Source: Pratylenchus scribneri (lineage: Eukaryota > Nematoda > Chromadorea > Rhabditida > Pratylenchidae). Taken from it: a stretch of DNA of 64,000 nt. A model generated the notes under the pieces. It was given only the letters and a program-made list of their open reading frames with translations, ran no database searches and had not been told where the DNA came from. Position 1 is the stretch's first letter. Each line of letters begins with the position of its first letter. Below, in pieces: positions 32,483 to 44,855 of the stretch. Location of the stretch: contig JAQSEB010000142.1 of assembly GCA_030063045.1 (NCBI GenBank), forward strand, positions 372,001 through 436,000, in the 5' to 3' direction. Both the position numbers and the translations under genes were made by a program.

Positions 32483-35400
32483 TCATTCTTCCTCCATATT
32501 TTCGCCAACATTTTCTTCTTCTTCATCAGAATCTGAAGTGTCATTTTCTTCAACACTGTCTGGCAAGTATTTCTAAAATGTTGATTGTAGTCAATTAATT
32601 TTAAAAGAAAAAAATTTATTTGAATAATTTAGCATTAGGATAAGGCCCACTTGCACTTTTTATGTTCATCCCCGTCCCCGCATGTGCCATCCCGGGTGAA
32701 CATGCGCCCCATATTATTGGACTTTTCAAACAAAAAATCGGACACATAAAAAAATTTTGCATTGTCATTAGGATTTTTTCGCTTCGCAGCTACATTCTTA
32801 TATTTAGAAAATTTTAGGAAAAAATTTCCGCTAATTTTTGTTTAAATTTTGTAATTTACTAAAGGCACAACTAAATCAAGTGACCCAAGAGGAAAAATTG
32901 GAGAGAAATTGAATAAATTGCAATTTAGAATTTATGGTGCTTATTATTTATGAAATTTTATTAAATTTTTTTCAAAAAATTTTTTGAGTGAAAAAAATAA
33001 AATTTTTTGAAAAATTTCTACCACCACAGTCCTGCAATTGCCACCCCGCAATCCTCGCCCACGCATTGCGAGGGCTCAAACCCTATTTGGCATTTCAATT
33101 ATTTATAAATTTTACTATTTTTTTATAAAATATAAATTTTGTATTAAAAGTTCGTTTGAAAATATTTACCTCCAATTTTTTCAGTCCATATTTCTTTGCC
33201 AGTTCAATGCGTTCTTTTACGGGTATGTCATCTGCCAAAATCAATTGTTGCTCGCATTTATTTTGCACCCAATTGCAATTGAAATATTCAGCAATTTCCA
33301 ATAATTTTGCTACATTCCCAGCTGAAAATAATTTAAAAATGTATAAAAAAATTTTCAATTTTTTAGAAATGTTTTTTTTACAATTTGGAAGAACTTCTTT
33401 TTTGCCAGGCAAAGTTAGCAGGAGAAGAAAATCCTTAAAAATTTAATTATTAAAATAAAAAATAAATTAGCAAATTATTATGAATTAAAAATATTTAATT
33501 AAATTAAAAAAATAATAATTAAAATAAATCAAAAAATTACATGGAATGTGGTCGGATCCTTGGCATCCAAAAGTTCGATAATTTCTTTCTTGGCTTCTAC
33601 AAAATTCCCATTAAACATTTGTTCAAAATTTGAAGAATAGCAGGAAAGCACCTTTGTAGTAAATTAAAAATTTAAAAAATATTATTTTAGTGAAATTTTT
33701 ATATTTATTTATATTATTTTTTTAAAATTTCATATTTGTATTGTACTTTTATTTCACTCATCATCAATTATCACATTTTATTTTTGTAAAAATATTTGTA
33801 ATGTTTATTTTACCTCCTTGTTGATAAAGAAGATATGCTCGCCAACTTTCAGCTTTCCATCCATTTTCATTTTTGTCTCAATTCCAGTGGACGAAGTAAA
33901 ATCGGGACTGAAAGAAAAATAGATATTAATAAGGTGACAATATTTTTAAAAAAATATAAAAATTGAAAATAAAGCGAAAATATATAACAAATTGCATCGA
34001 TCTTCCAACATGCGAACTGTGAGTTGAACTCTATGAAAATGAATATTATCAATTTTTTAGACAGTAAGTATATGCGTCGCTGGAAAAGTTGGGAATTAGA
34101 AATTCTTAAAATTTTCTATGATTTCCTAAATTAGCTCGAAGCTAGAAGTGAAATCGAGGAAATAGATAAATAAAAATATACAAGATGGCAGTTGGCACCA
34201 ATTCTATCGTCAAATTTTTTTTTGGTAAGTGTAGAGCTCTTTTTTGTAGCCTAGGCCTGGCTTAAACATAGGCATAACAACCACAGGGCTGCTGGGCGAT
34301 TTTAAAATGCGGGAGGTTAGAAAATTTGGGATTTTGCGGGAAGCTGGAGACGGAAAATTTGAAAAAAACTTTGTTGATTTTTTTCTGATTATTCAGTTAT
34401 AATTTCCCGTCTACAGCCAAAATGAAGGAGGCCTGAGTTGTCCAACTCAGCTAACAATGAAATAAGAGAATTGTAACTATTGGGATTATCCGAAATCGGT
34501 GAAATTTCTGCGAAGTTTCGTTGTATGAAATCGTGGCATGCTTCGATGAATGAAAATGGGAAAAATGAAAATAAATAATATCAAATAAACGATGACTCTG
34601 TAAGAAATATTGAAGAGAGAACACTCCGATTTTTTCCCTGGTATGGAAAGATTTCCTAATTCTCAGCTTTTCCGCCAGCATTTACATATATTTAAATAAT
34701 ACCCCGAATAGTTTTTAACATTTGTGCGCCAAGTTTTATTTTGCTTATCAAATCGCACTCGAATCTAAAATGCATTTATTGACTTTCTTTATTTTAAAAA
34801 TTTATTTTTTATTTTAAAAATTTATTTTTTAATTTATTTTAAAATTTTTTATATTTCAATTATTTTAAAAATCAATTTATTTTTTTATTTATTTTAAAAA
34901 TTTATTTTTATTTCAATAATTTTAAAAATTATTAATCCAGAAAGCAATAATGCCCTTACTTTTTTTGCTAGTTTGTGCTGAAAATATTTGTATATGAGCA
35001 GTTCCAAATGGACAGATTGTCCATCATCCAAATTCAGGCATTCAAGTTCCATATAAGTTGGCGAATCATTGGAATATTCCAATTTCTTTAATTTTTCTAT
35101 TTAGATTTTTATATCATTGCAAACCAGTGTTGCCGCGAGTCGCCAAAAAGTTCGAGTCGAGTTTCGAGTTCGAGTCGGCCAAAATTTTTCGAGTCGAGTT
35201 TCGAGTTTCGAGTCGCCAAAAACCCCGAGTTTCGGGTTTCGAGTTTCGAGTTTCGAGTAACTCGAGGCAACCCTGTTGCAAACCATTCATGGCCACCAAA
35301 TAAAGTGTAAAAGTATCCTTCCGTGTCATGGTCTCGACCTTTAAATAATAATAATAACAATATTAATTAATATTAAATTATCGTATATTATTATTAAAAT

Positions 35401-35531
35401 AAAATTAACGATATTAAGAAAAGTATTTTTAAAAAAAATAAAAACAAATATTTACTTATTGTTTCACACCATTGATTTTCGGCTGTCACAACAAAATCCT
35501 TATATGAAAAATTCTCTTTCTTTGAAGTCAT
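32483..35531 (-). CDS. MATH-BTB domain protein
   Basis: Exons on the minus strand: 35456-35531 (ATG at 35531, MTSKKENFSYKD), 35297-35338, 34960-35096 (SPTYMELECLNLDDGQSVHL), an uncertain small exon at 33989-34030, 33814-33907, 33541-33651, 33382-33433, 33170-33321 and 32483-32572. The first three encode part of a MATH domain. The next four encode BTB/POZ: GEHIFFINKE, VLSCYSSNFEQMFNGNFVEA, DFLLLLTLPG and LLEIAEYFNCNWVQNKCEQQ. The tail is acidic (EENDTSDSDEEEENVGENM). MATH-BTB proteins are substrate adaptors of Cul3 ubiquitin ligases and are expanded in nematodes. All junctions are in phase except that into the 33814 exon, which I could not close, so an exon is missed or a break exists there. 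A hAT-type insertion enlarges intron 2 from 41 to 200 nt. Confidence 0.7.
35117..35283. mobile_element. hAT-type MITE, 151 bp, with 8-bp target duplication
   Basis: The element spans 35125-35275 and starts CAGTGTTGCCGCGAGT and ends ACTCGAGGCAACCCTG, giving imperfect terminal inverted repeats (CAGxGTTGCCxCGAGT). It is flanked by TTGCAAAC at 35117-35124 and 35276-35283. CA(G)...(C)TG ends and 8-bp duplications are diagnostic of the hAT superfamily. The interior is a run of GTTTCGAGTTTCGAGT and GAGTCGCCAAAA motifs, probably subterminal transposase-binding repeats. No coding capacity. Confidence 0.9.
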
Positions 35532-35539
35532 AATTAATT

Positions 35540-36721
35540 GGTATGGAATTATTATTATTTAAGCAAGAAGCTAAGAAAAATATTTAATAAAAAATTGAAG
35601 AAAATTAAATTGCATGAAAAAGGAAAATATATAAAATCCAAAATCTGTTGAAATTGAAGCATATTTTGGATTATTTGCTACAAACCGCGTATGGTCTGTA
35701 CACAAATCCATTAAATGTAATTTATAAGTTAAACAAATTCCGCTGTTAAAATTATTAATACGGAATGAATAGAGGAATTTTTGGAAATTTACCTTAAAAT
35801 CAAACTAAAAATTAACTATGGTAAATCCTCTAAAATACGGCATTATTATTATTTGAAAATAAAATACTTAATTACTATTTACTAATTAGCAAATATTTTT
35901 GAGAAATGTTGAAAAATATTTTAATAACTAGGTGTAGGTTGGACATTTTGAAGAAAAAATACAAATTGGAATGAATTTAAATTTAGCAATAAAATGAATG
36001 ATCCATTTTGCTTTTTGCCTTTTACTTCTAAATTCTTATTCTCAAGGACGCGTCCAAATTCCTTATTTGCCTTCCTCTTCCCAAAATATAATCTGACTGG
36101 ATCACAAATTGTATTGTACTTTGTACTCCTCAATCAAAAATAATAAAATATCATTTTTGCCAATGGGAAAAGGTGGCATTCATTTCCATTAATAGAATGG
36201 GAAAAAGAAAGAATCAACAATGGATGAAATTTGTGATGAGGCAATTTATCCGCCATTGTTGAAAATTGCCTCATGAAAGAATGAAAATTCAAAAATATTT
36301 TTGCCTATGGAAAATTCCCAGCCAATCAAACAAAAAATCGTAATATTTTTTTCTGCTACAGAGAATCCAATCCCCATCCACAATAATAGGCGAAGCAATA
36401 TGAGGAAAAGAGTGGTGAATGGGAGAAATAATTAAGAAGGAATAAAAAAAATGCAAAATTGGTTGGGACATTGACATTGAAAGACAACAAATTAATCTCC
36501 TCCATCAAAATTCCATATCTTAAATTTCATTTACTTTTTTTATTTGACGAAATAATATTCAAATATATGCCATAAACATTTTCCCATTCATCTCATCAGC
36601 AAATTTTCCATTTTTTAATCTGGGTATTTGCAGGATGATTATTCTTATTTTTAACCCATGATAATTGGACATTCTTCTTTTAAAAATGACTAGATTTTTG
36701 CCCCAATATCATTCTTCTTCA
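35540..36721. other. AT-rich intergenic stretch
   Basis: Upstream of the MATH-BTB gene. No gene identified. Confidence 0.4.
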
Positions 36722-37557
36722 TTGGAAAGCAGGGGTGGGGCCGCAATTGCGAATTGCGGTTGCGATTGCCGCAATTGCGGCGTTTTAGTTGCGGTGCGAT
36801 TGCGGTTGCGAAAAGTGATCAAGTTGCGAAAAAATTTGCGAAAAAAGCTAAGGGGGGACCCTTTGCTAGTTTCAACCAAAAATTTGGATAATTTTTTGGC
36901 ACGAATTACTTTTTTAATTAAAAATTATTTATTTCTTTTTCTTTATTTTGTTTTTCTAATTTTTTTTTTCAATTAAATCATAAAATATATTTATAATAAT
37001 AATAATAATTGTTTTAAGAATAAAAAAATTTAAAAATTTCATGATTTTTGGAGCCAATTATTAAAAGTTACATGGAAAAAGCCATACGCAAAATAATCAT
37101 ATTTATCAATGCCAAATAAAATAAAATAATGTGTCAGTCAAAAAATATATAAGAAAAATTTTGAAAAAAAAGAGAAACCAAAAAAATTGGGACTAAAAAT
37201 TTCAATTATTTGGGTTCACTGGAACTATTTTGATCAAAAGAAGCCGGAAAATTTGAAAAAGCTTCTTTTATTTACATCAAAATGAGAAACTCAACAATTT
37301 TGTTTTTTAAAATATCAAACATTTTTGAAATATCATTTAATATAATTTTTAGATAAAAATTTCACTTTTTTAGTATTTTCAGAATTTTTTTCAATTTTTA
37401 AGCGATTTTTGAAAAATTGCGATTGCGGTTGCGATTGCCGCAATTGCGGCGTTTTAGTTGCGATGCGATTGCGGTTGCGATTTGGAAGTGAGTTGCGATT
37501 GCGAAGCAAATTGCGATTGCGATTTTTCTCAGTTGCGGCCCCAGCCCTTTTGGAAAG
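36722..37557. mobile_element. hAT-like element, about 820 bp, with 8-bp target duplication
   Basis: The element spans 36730-37549, bounded by TTGGAAAG at 36722-36729 and 37550-37557. Left end CAGGGGTGGGGCCGCAATTG; the right end reads inward AAGGGCTGGGGCCGCAA. Both ends carry 130-bp stretches of TTGCGATTGCGGTTGCGAT-type motifs in direct orientation (GCGATTGCCGCAATTGCGGC then GTTTTAGTTGCG occurs at about 36757 and 37431). The middle is AT-rich with no transposase, so it is non-autonomous. Confidence 0.8.
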
Positions 37558-37754
37558 GACGCCAATATAAACAGAGACAATTTTCATTCAAGCCATAATA
37601 AAAAATTATAAATCATGCGCATATTTTTATTCATTCGCATTTAAAATTCATTTCAAAATATATTTTTTTATAAAAGAAATCTTTTTATTTTTTAATAAAA
37701 TAAATCAACACAAGATTAATTTAATTTAGATAAAACAAGTAAGAAAATTATAAA

Positions 37755-38470
37755 ATGGAAAAACAAATCAGCCTTAAAATCATCGAATTACAAAATGAAA
37801 TTGTGAAGTTAAATGAAGAAAAGAGTAAAGAAATTTTCAAATTGGTTGAGGAAAATGATAAAGAAATGGGCCAATTGAAAGGAGAAAATGTTGGACTAAA
37901 AAGGAAAATTGTTGAATTGGAAGAGGAAAATCTTGAAATGAAAGAATAGCTAGCAAAAATTGAGGCTTATATGAAGAAAGTAAGTTGATTTTTAAGTAAA
38001 TTTAATTATTATAAATTTTAAGAAAAAACTTTCAATTCCTCATCATTTGTTGCCAGCCGAATTGTTGAATGAATTGTTTGGTTCATTGCCATTGGAAAAT
38101 GCTTTTGGTCTTCTGGCCAAAATGCCAAATGGCCTTTTAGCCAGAAATGTTCAAAAAATGATAAAAAACATTAAAGAAGTGGAATATTTTTAGTAAAATA
38201 AATTAAATAATGAATTTTTCAGGCAATGAAGAAGAACAAATTGAATGAGGAGGATTGTGGACCAAATTTGACAATTTCTGAAGGAGGATTAATCGCAAAA
38301 CATTCCGAACCACATGGTAAAAATAAAATCTTTCTTTATGCATTTAATTATTATTTTTAGGAAGCAATTCAGTCCGTGTCAATATGCCAATTCCAACTTT
38401 CACTTTGAATGGTTATTTGGGCAAAAATGGAATCATTTTTGAGAAAGAAGAATGTTCAATTCTAAATTAA
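37755..38470 (+). pseudogene. Coiled-coil/SPRY paralogue 3, interrupted and truncated
   Basis: Exons 37755-37979, 38023-38178, 38223-38316 and 38361-38470 match exons 1-4 of the two SPRY genes in order and phase. The coiled coil has an in-frame TAG at 37947-37949 (after EEENLEMKE), and reading continues LAKIEAYMKK to the donor. The family motif is intact (LLNELFGSLPLENAFGLLAK, MPNGLLARNVQKMIKNIK). Exon 4 reads VRVNMPIPTFTLNGYLGKNG and stops at TAA where the others continue, and the SPRY exons 5-6 are absent downstream. It lies on the opposite strand to its paralogues. Confidence 0.8.
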
Positions 38471-39155
38471 AAATGAAGAATAATCAGCAAATGACAATAC
38501 CCAAGATTAAAAAATGGAAAATTTGCTGATGAAATGAATGGGAAAAGGCCTATGGCATATATTTGAATATTATTTCTTCAAAAAAAATAAATAAAAATGC
38601 GAAATTTTTAATGGGGGAGACTAATTCTTTGTCCCTTAATGTCAATGACCCAACCTATTTGTCATTTTCTTCTATTCATTCTTAACAATTATTATTTTTC
38701 CTATTCAATCCCTTTTTCCCATATTGCCTCCAAATTAATGGGGATTGGGCAATATTTAATGATTATTTGATTGGCTGGGAATTTTCCATTTGGTAAAAAA
38801 ATTTGAATTATAAATTAATTCTTTGGGGCAAAGTTCAATTGCGGATTTCAGCAGAATTGCCTCATTAAAAATTTCCTCCGTTGTTTATTCTTTCATTTTT
38901 TTACCATTCCATCAATGCAAATAAATGTGGCCATTTTCTTTTGACAAAAATGAGAGATCCTTTTAATTTTTTGATTCAAAAACAGTCCCAAAATTAATGG
39001 TAACTTTTGTATTCTACTTTATCATTTCCAATATTTTTATGGATTTCTGGATGTTGTTCTCGTCGTAAAAAATCTGTTTTCATTATTATTTTCGGGCACA
39101 TTTGATTGAGCCAAACTATTCGGAGAAGCTTTTGGCTTCCAAATTAATGCAAATT
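38471..39155. other. AT-rich spacer
   Basis: No remnants of SPRY exons 5-6 were recognised here. Confidence 0.45.
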
Positions 39156-40758
39156 TTAAATAATTTCCTTCACTCTGTCGCGCATTTCGCCCGAAGCCCA
39201 TAATACAAACCAAGAGGGCAAAACCTAACAAAATATTTTTAATATAATTATTCAAACATCATCAATCACCAACCACTGTTCTAATATCATTTATCCAAAT
39301 GTATTGATTTATCAGTGCAGTCAATAAATTGTTTCCCTTGAAAATGTATATCAAAATCTGTAATGAATTAACATTTTTCTTTCACTGATTTTAATTGCAA
39401 TTTAGCCAACAATTCGCAGTTTAAGCGACCAATAAAAATTTAGGCGACATTTCAAAATTTATGCAAAATTCATCAAAAGAACCTGAAGTTTAAACCCTAA
39501 CACATTCTGAAATCTAACTTATCCAATCCATGTTCCGTTTTCTGAAAGCTTACCATAAACTAAAACTCAACTTAATAGTAATAAGGCATATAATTCATCA
39601 AAAAAGCAAAATGTGACTAAATTTAAAGTTTCAAAATAGGGGTTTTTCATCAGATAAGGCTTGGTTAAGAATTCGAAATATGGGGTTTAGAGAGAGTATA
39701 CTCGAAGTAGGTAAACGAAAGAAAGAACGCCCCGATCAAAGACATTTGTGAGTGATTTTAGTGTTGATAGTCTAAAATTGGCTTAAAATTACCACTAATA
39801 TCTTGAACAATGATAGGTCGGATAAATTGCAATTGAGCCAATTATACATAATGCGCCTGATTGCCTACCCAATAAATGCAAACAAGGGATTGAGCAATGA
39901 AAATGGCGATTGAATAGATCAAAAGACGGAATTCAATTCGCAAACGATTTCGATTTGCTGAATTTGATGAATTTTGATGATGGTGTTGACTGGCTTTGAA
40001 TGCCATAAAAATTGCCAAATTTAGAATGCAATAAAGGAGCAATGAAATTGATGAGCCGATGAAAAGTAATTTGCTGTTACTTGGCAACTATTTTGGGAAA
40101 ATATTTAAATGGATGCCATTTTTTTGGATGAATTTATATAATGTTTGATACTTTCATCGAATGATCATAATCCAAATGGACGGTCCCATCATTTTGTTGA
40201 TAATAATATACTTCAACACTGAATAAATGGGCAATTGGGAGGAATGGGATGGAAAAACAAAGAATTGCCGAAATCGGGAATAAATAATGCCAAATCTACA
40301 ATGAATGGAAAAAAGTAATTATAAAAATGGAAAAAAAAACAACCTTTTCAAAATCAAATGGCCTCAAAATGGCAGTGAGCCTTTGGATAAGCATAAAAAA
40401 GGTTAACAAATTTTGGGCATGCAAATTATAAAATTTTATGGCAAAAATAGTGCCATTTAGCCAAGAGGGAGATGAGAGGAATGAATCGAGGAGTGCCGGA
40501 ATCCAATTGAGACGCATTCCAAGCATTGAAGAGCAAAGAAAATTCAACAATAAATTCTATTAATTATTTATTATAAATTCATTGAGTTGGCCAAACATTA
40601 AATGCTTCGAGAAGGAAGAATTTGTAGAAACTTGTGTTGAAATTATTACTTTTCCGATTGCCAATCACAATGGCGCATTGAATGATGTAAAGCATAAAAC
40701 TTGGCATGGCCAATGCCAAGCCAATGATTTGGCCGACAATCAGATCCGGGCTTATCAT
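39156..40758 (-). CDS. Serpentine chemoreceptor, srg-like, six exons, 289 aa
   Basis: Exons on the minus strand: 40597-40758, 40344-40556, 40152-40295, 39869-40087, 39274-39336, 39156-39224. All junctions are phase 0 and the total is 870 nt. Seven hydrophobic segments: LIVGQIIGLALAMPSFMLYI; the segment after FYKFFLLEAFNNLLNFLCSS; YNLHAQNLLTFFMLIQRLTA; IWHYLFPISAILCFSIPFLP; LLFIGSSISLLLYCILNLAI; LLIYSIAIFIAQSLVCIYW; and the last block near WINDIRTV, LPSWFVLW. The QRLTAILRP segment after helix 3 and the closing Trp-x-x-Asp-Ile...Leu-Pro-Ser-Trp layout fit the nematode srg family. Such receptors sense chemicals through G proteins in sensory neurons. ATG at 40758; ends RVKEII. Confidence 0.8.
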
Positions 40759-42530
40759 TTAAGATAAGAGGTCTTTGAGATGAATAAAGTAAGAAATGGA
40801 CTAAAATATTCTCTGGAATTATTCATATACAGTATTTATTCTATAGCCCCCTCTCTATTATAAACTCCCCTATCGAAAAATTCATGTTAAAACTAACTAA
40901 TTTAGAGGTGAAATTATACCGAAATAAGCATTTTTTGTTTCAAAAATTTCGCAAAGTTGCCACCTCGGAGGGTTTCTGAAATTTTTATGCCTTGGGGCTT
41001 AAAATAGAATAAGTAAGGTATGTAAAATAATGGCGTTTATTGCCATTTTAGATTGATGAAATTAGCAGATAATTTATCAGCAATTTTATTCGTTTAGGAA
41101 AATTTAAAATTATATAGGCAGGTAATTTGAAATAGTAAATTTAAAAGTAAATATTAAAATAAAAATGTAGAATTTTTTACAAATAAAACATCTTTTAAAA
41201 GTATGGTCAAAAGAAGAAATGACATAACATAAATTATAATGAGTTTTGAAAAACTGACACATATTAAAAATTATTTGAAAGTTTGTCACTCAATACTAAT
41301 TATTTATTGCTTAATTTGAATGTTTTGGAATTAACATTTTCCTTAAAATAGTAAAAAATATCGTGACAAATTTATTAAATTTGATTTCTGAACAAATAAA
41401 TTGTAGAAAAGTGGCATGCAATTCTTTTCAAAATAATTTATAAGGGACATATGATGATGGAAATGTTGGAAATTGATGCTTTATTTTGTTGTTTTCAGAA
41501 AATTTGTAGAAAAAATTCCAACAAGTGCAAAATGCCCACGCATAAAATTGTAGGCATCGAAAAAGTATTTATTACTATATGCGGAAATTAATGAATTCAT
41601 ATTTAAATTTTATGATAGTGTCATTGAATTCAATTAATTATTGTCAAATTAATAATGAAATAAAAAGAAAATAAAAATCTTTTTATCAAAGTGGCAAATT
41701 ACGGGTTTATTCTTTAATAATATATTTATTATGTAGAAAAGACGCTGAATTATTGTATAAAATGTAAAATATCATTGCCTTATTCCGTTCAAAATAAATC
41801 TAAATAATCGAGAGAGTATGATATTATCGCTTTGCTTAATCTCTTATTTATTCTGCTAAAATGTAAATTCTATTAAAGCTGCTATAAATAGACAATTTGA
41901 TCTGCTGTACTATGAGATTTAATTAAGATTTTTTATATAGTATCTAAACTTAACAAATGTAAATTTAACTAAAAAAAAAGAAAATATGTATATATTTATT
42001 TTTATTCTTCCTATTTCTCAATATTCCAAAAGGAATTTTTAATAAATTTGCAAAACAATTATACCAAAATCGATGATTTTTTATTTTATTAATTACCATT
42101 TATTTGCGATGTGGTCAATTGAATTTGAAATTGGAATTTAAAATAAAATTTCCTCAATATTTGCATACCTGCTGTCCTGTCTATATGATTTCTCTCAAAT
42201 GGAACAAAATGAATGGAAAATGGAATAAATTTTGTACTTTATTTGGACTCAGTTGACGATTTTCAAACAAAAAAAGACCAAGGATTTATTAGGAGTGAAT
42301 TTTGTTGTTGCGTAAGAAAAAGGCACAAATCGTAGTGGATCCCATTCTGAGAGAATCGAAGCAGTTATGCAAATTTATTTGAGTTTGAGGGTGGCCCTTT
42401 TTAAAGTGAAAATTAATAATGAGATTTAATAAATATTCCGATTTTAATTATTAAAAATTCAAAATAAAGAATTCTCAAAATAATTAAATTATTAAATTCT
42501 AATTTCCACTATATATAAATAAAATAGAAA
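40759..42530. other. AT-rich intergenic stretch
   Basis: No gene found. Near 40850-41010 a block with CCCCCTCTCTATTATAAACT resembles, inversely, TAATAGAGAGTGGGCTTAAA at about 11539, a possible dispersed repeat. Confidence 0.4.
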
Positions 42531-43156
42531 ATGCATATTACCATTTTGATTGCCCTGTTTGCTGTGGCCTTTTCGATTTTGGCCGATGCTAAAGAGGCAA
42601 AAGTTGGCAAGAGTGTCAAAAAACCTGGCAAACTGGCAAATATTTTCAAAGATCTGGCAAAAGAGACTGGTATGCTTAAAAACGTGAAAAAACAAAATTA
42701 ATACTTAAAATTTCATTTTTAAATTGTTATTTGAGTTAATTAAGCAATTTTGATAGAGAAATAAACATAAAATAATATTTCCACGCTAGTGAAAAATTTT
42801 GAAGAGAAATGGTCCTGCAGTGAGAAATTTAGATAATTTTAAGTATAATATAAAAAATCTTACTGAATCATGGAAATTTTAGAAAAACCTGCTGGCAAAA
42901 ACAGAAGCCGTGGAAAAACTTGGCTAGGACACCCAAAACATGAAAAATTCTAAATTTTCCAGGTATTGCGGCACTATTGGGAGTTGGCGCAGCCCAAATG
43001 GATGACGTTCTACCCCAACCTAATAATGGCACCCAAGCCCAGAATGGCATTGAACCCCAGCCTAATAATGGCACTGGAACCCAGTATAATAATGGCACTG
43101 AAGCCCAGCCTAATAATGGCACTGAAGCCCAGCCTAATAATGGCACTGTACCCTAG
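42531..43156 (+). CDS. Secreted protein with 8-residue tandem repeats, two exons, 110 aa
   Basis: Exon 1 42531-42669 (GTATGC donor, phase 1) and exon 2 42963-43156 (TTTTCCAG acceptor). Signal peptide MHITILIALFAVAFSILADA, then a Lys-rich stretch (KEAKVGKSVKKPGKLANIFK), then GIAALLGVGAAQMDDVLPQP and imperfect repeats of (E/T)(A/P)Q-P-N-N-G-T encoded by a 24-bp unit, ending TVP. The repeats continue past the stop (CCTAATAATGGTAC), suggesting that a mutation shortened the array. An alternative exon at about 42883 (EKPAGKNRSRGKTW) also fits in phase. No family recognised; it could be a secreted effector or neuropeptide-like precursor. Confidence 0.6.
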
Positions 43157-44855
43157 CCTAATAATGGTACTTGACCCCAGCATTTGACGACGGTCCATCG
43201 GAATAGTTGGAAGAAAGAAAATGGATATTGAATTCAATTTCATATAAAGAAAATTATAAAATTGTTAAATTAATGTTAAATTCGAGATAAACTATTATGA
43301 AAAAATTGAATGAGGCTAATCAATTTTTGGGGTCCTGTTTCAATTTTTAATTTACATTGAAGAAGATTTATCAAAATATGATCAAATTTTTTGATATTTT
43401 CTAATAATTTAATTACACTATATGAAATAATTTTAGGAAAAGAGGGAAAAAATAAAAATTTTATTCGTTTAAAAATTAATTAATTGAAAGAAATTTCTAA
43501 TAATTTGGTATATTTTTAATTTTCATTCTTCATTGTGCAAATATTCATTTAAATTTTAATTAATAATGAATATTTTACTCATCTGCTTTCTTTACAGTAA
43601 CCACAATATTCGATGTACTGCAATCATTTTGTTAGCATTTTTAAGATAAAGGAAAAAAAACTAAAAGGGCGACCATTTTCAATTTATTCATTTTTGGTCA
43701 TAGAATTTTGGGAAAAAAAAGAACAGAATTACTGATAGTTATTCGACTTGATTAAAAAGTAATAGACAGTCTGAAAGGGTTTGAGTGTGAAAAACGGTTT
43801 ATGCAATAGTAATTTTTAGGAAAATAAGCTTCTAAGAAAGAATTTGCTTTCCCATCATCCCCCCCCCCACCACCATCATCACCCCACCCATTTATTGCCT
43901 ACGATCTATGAATATTGAACAACATACTATGCTACTATCCACTCCTTAAAGGAAAATATGCCTTCATTGCATGCCCATTATATTTTCCTTTATTATTATG
44001 ATCAGAATTACCCAAAATGGTGTTCGAACCATATCCCCCTCACTCGATCACCCTCCATTTCGCTGTCTACGATCTATGAAGTATGAATGATCACCCATAT
44101 TTTGGGCACAAAATGCCAGATATAAATATTGGTATCGGAATGTAATTTTCGCCATTCTAATCAAATTTTTTTTATAAAATTACCATTCCCTAATTGAAAG
44201 CTTCCATTTTCTAGCTTCTATATTTTTATAAATCCTTGAAGAAATATTAACTTAAAATTAATGCAATAAAATTTTGATTGAATTTTCCCATTCTTTTTGG
44301 AAAATTGGTAAGAATAAAGGATTCTTTAGTCCACTACTATAGTCAAATTTTAAAATAGTTAACAAAAATTAGTTAATTTAATGTTAAACAAATAAATTAT
44401 TCGACTTGATTATTATCTCATATTGTATGTGGTTTATGAATATGGGCAATATTAAGTTTCCACTGATTTAGGATTTTGATAGGGTAAATACAGGAATGAT
44501 CAACACACACAGACGATAATCAAATCAAAAATAAATCTTATGGAACGCCATTAATAAATTAAATTGCTTTAAAAATGTTACAGAAAAAGGCGAATTTATT
44601 CTCCTATAATATTTAATTAATATTTAAATTCTCAACATCATTAATAATTAAAGTTAAAAATGAATTTATCTGCCGATAATTTTATATTAAAATGACAAAT
44701 TTTTTCCTAATTCTGAAATGCCCCGAAATAACAATCACTTATAAAAATTTTAATTTACAAAATAGCAAAAATTCAAAATGGCCAAGTATTTCTAATTTCT
44801 CAAAAAATTTTAGAAAATATATAATTATTCTTACTCATTCAAAAAATTATTAAAA
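43157..44855. other. AT-rich intergenic stretch
   Basis: No gene found. ATTGCCTACGATCTATGAAT near 43895 and GCTGTCTACGATCTATGAAG near 44062 are a short direct repeat about 170 bp apart, each preceded by a C-rich CACCC tract. Confidence 0.4.

Noticed and set aside
35097..35296. Coding frames through the hAT insertion (ETRNSKPETR, SKLETRNPKL)
   Set aside because: Repeats of the element itself; the flanking exons splice in phase around it.
43010..43243. Minus-strand frame with IIRLGFSAIIRLG repeats
   Set aside because: Antisense of the 24-bp repeat in the secreted-protein gene.
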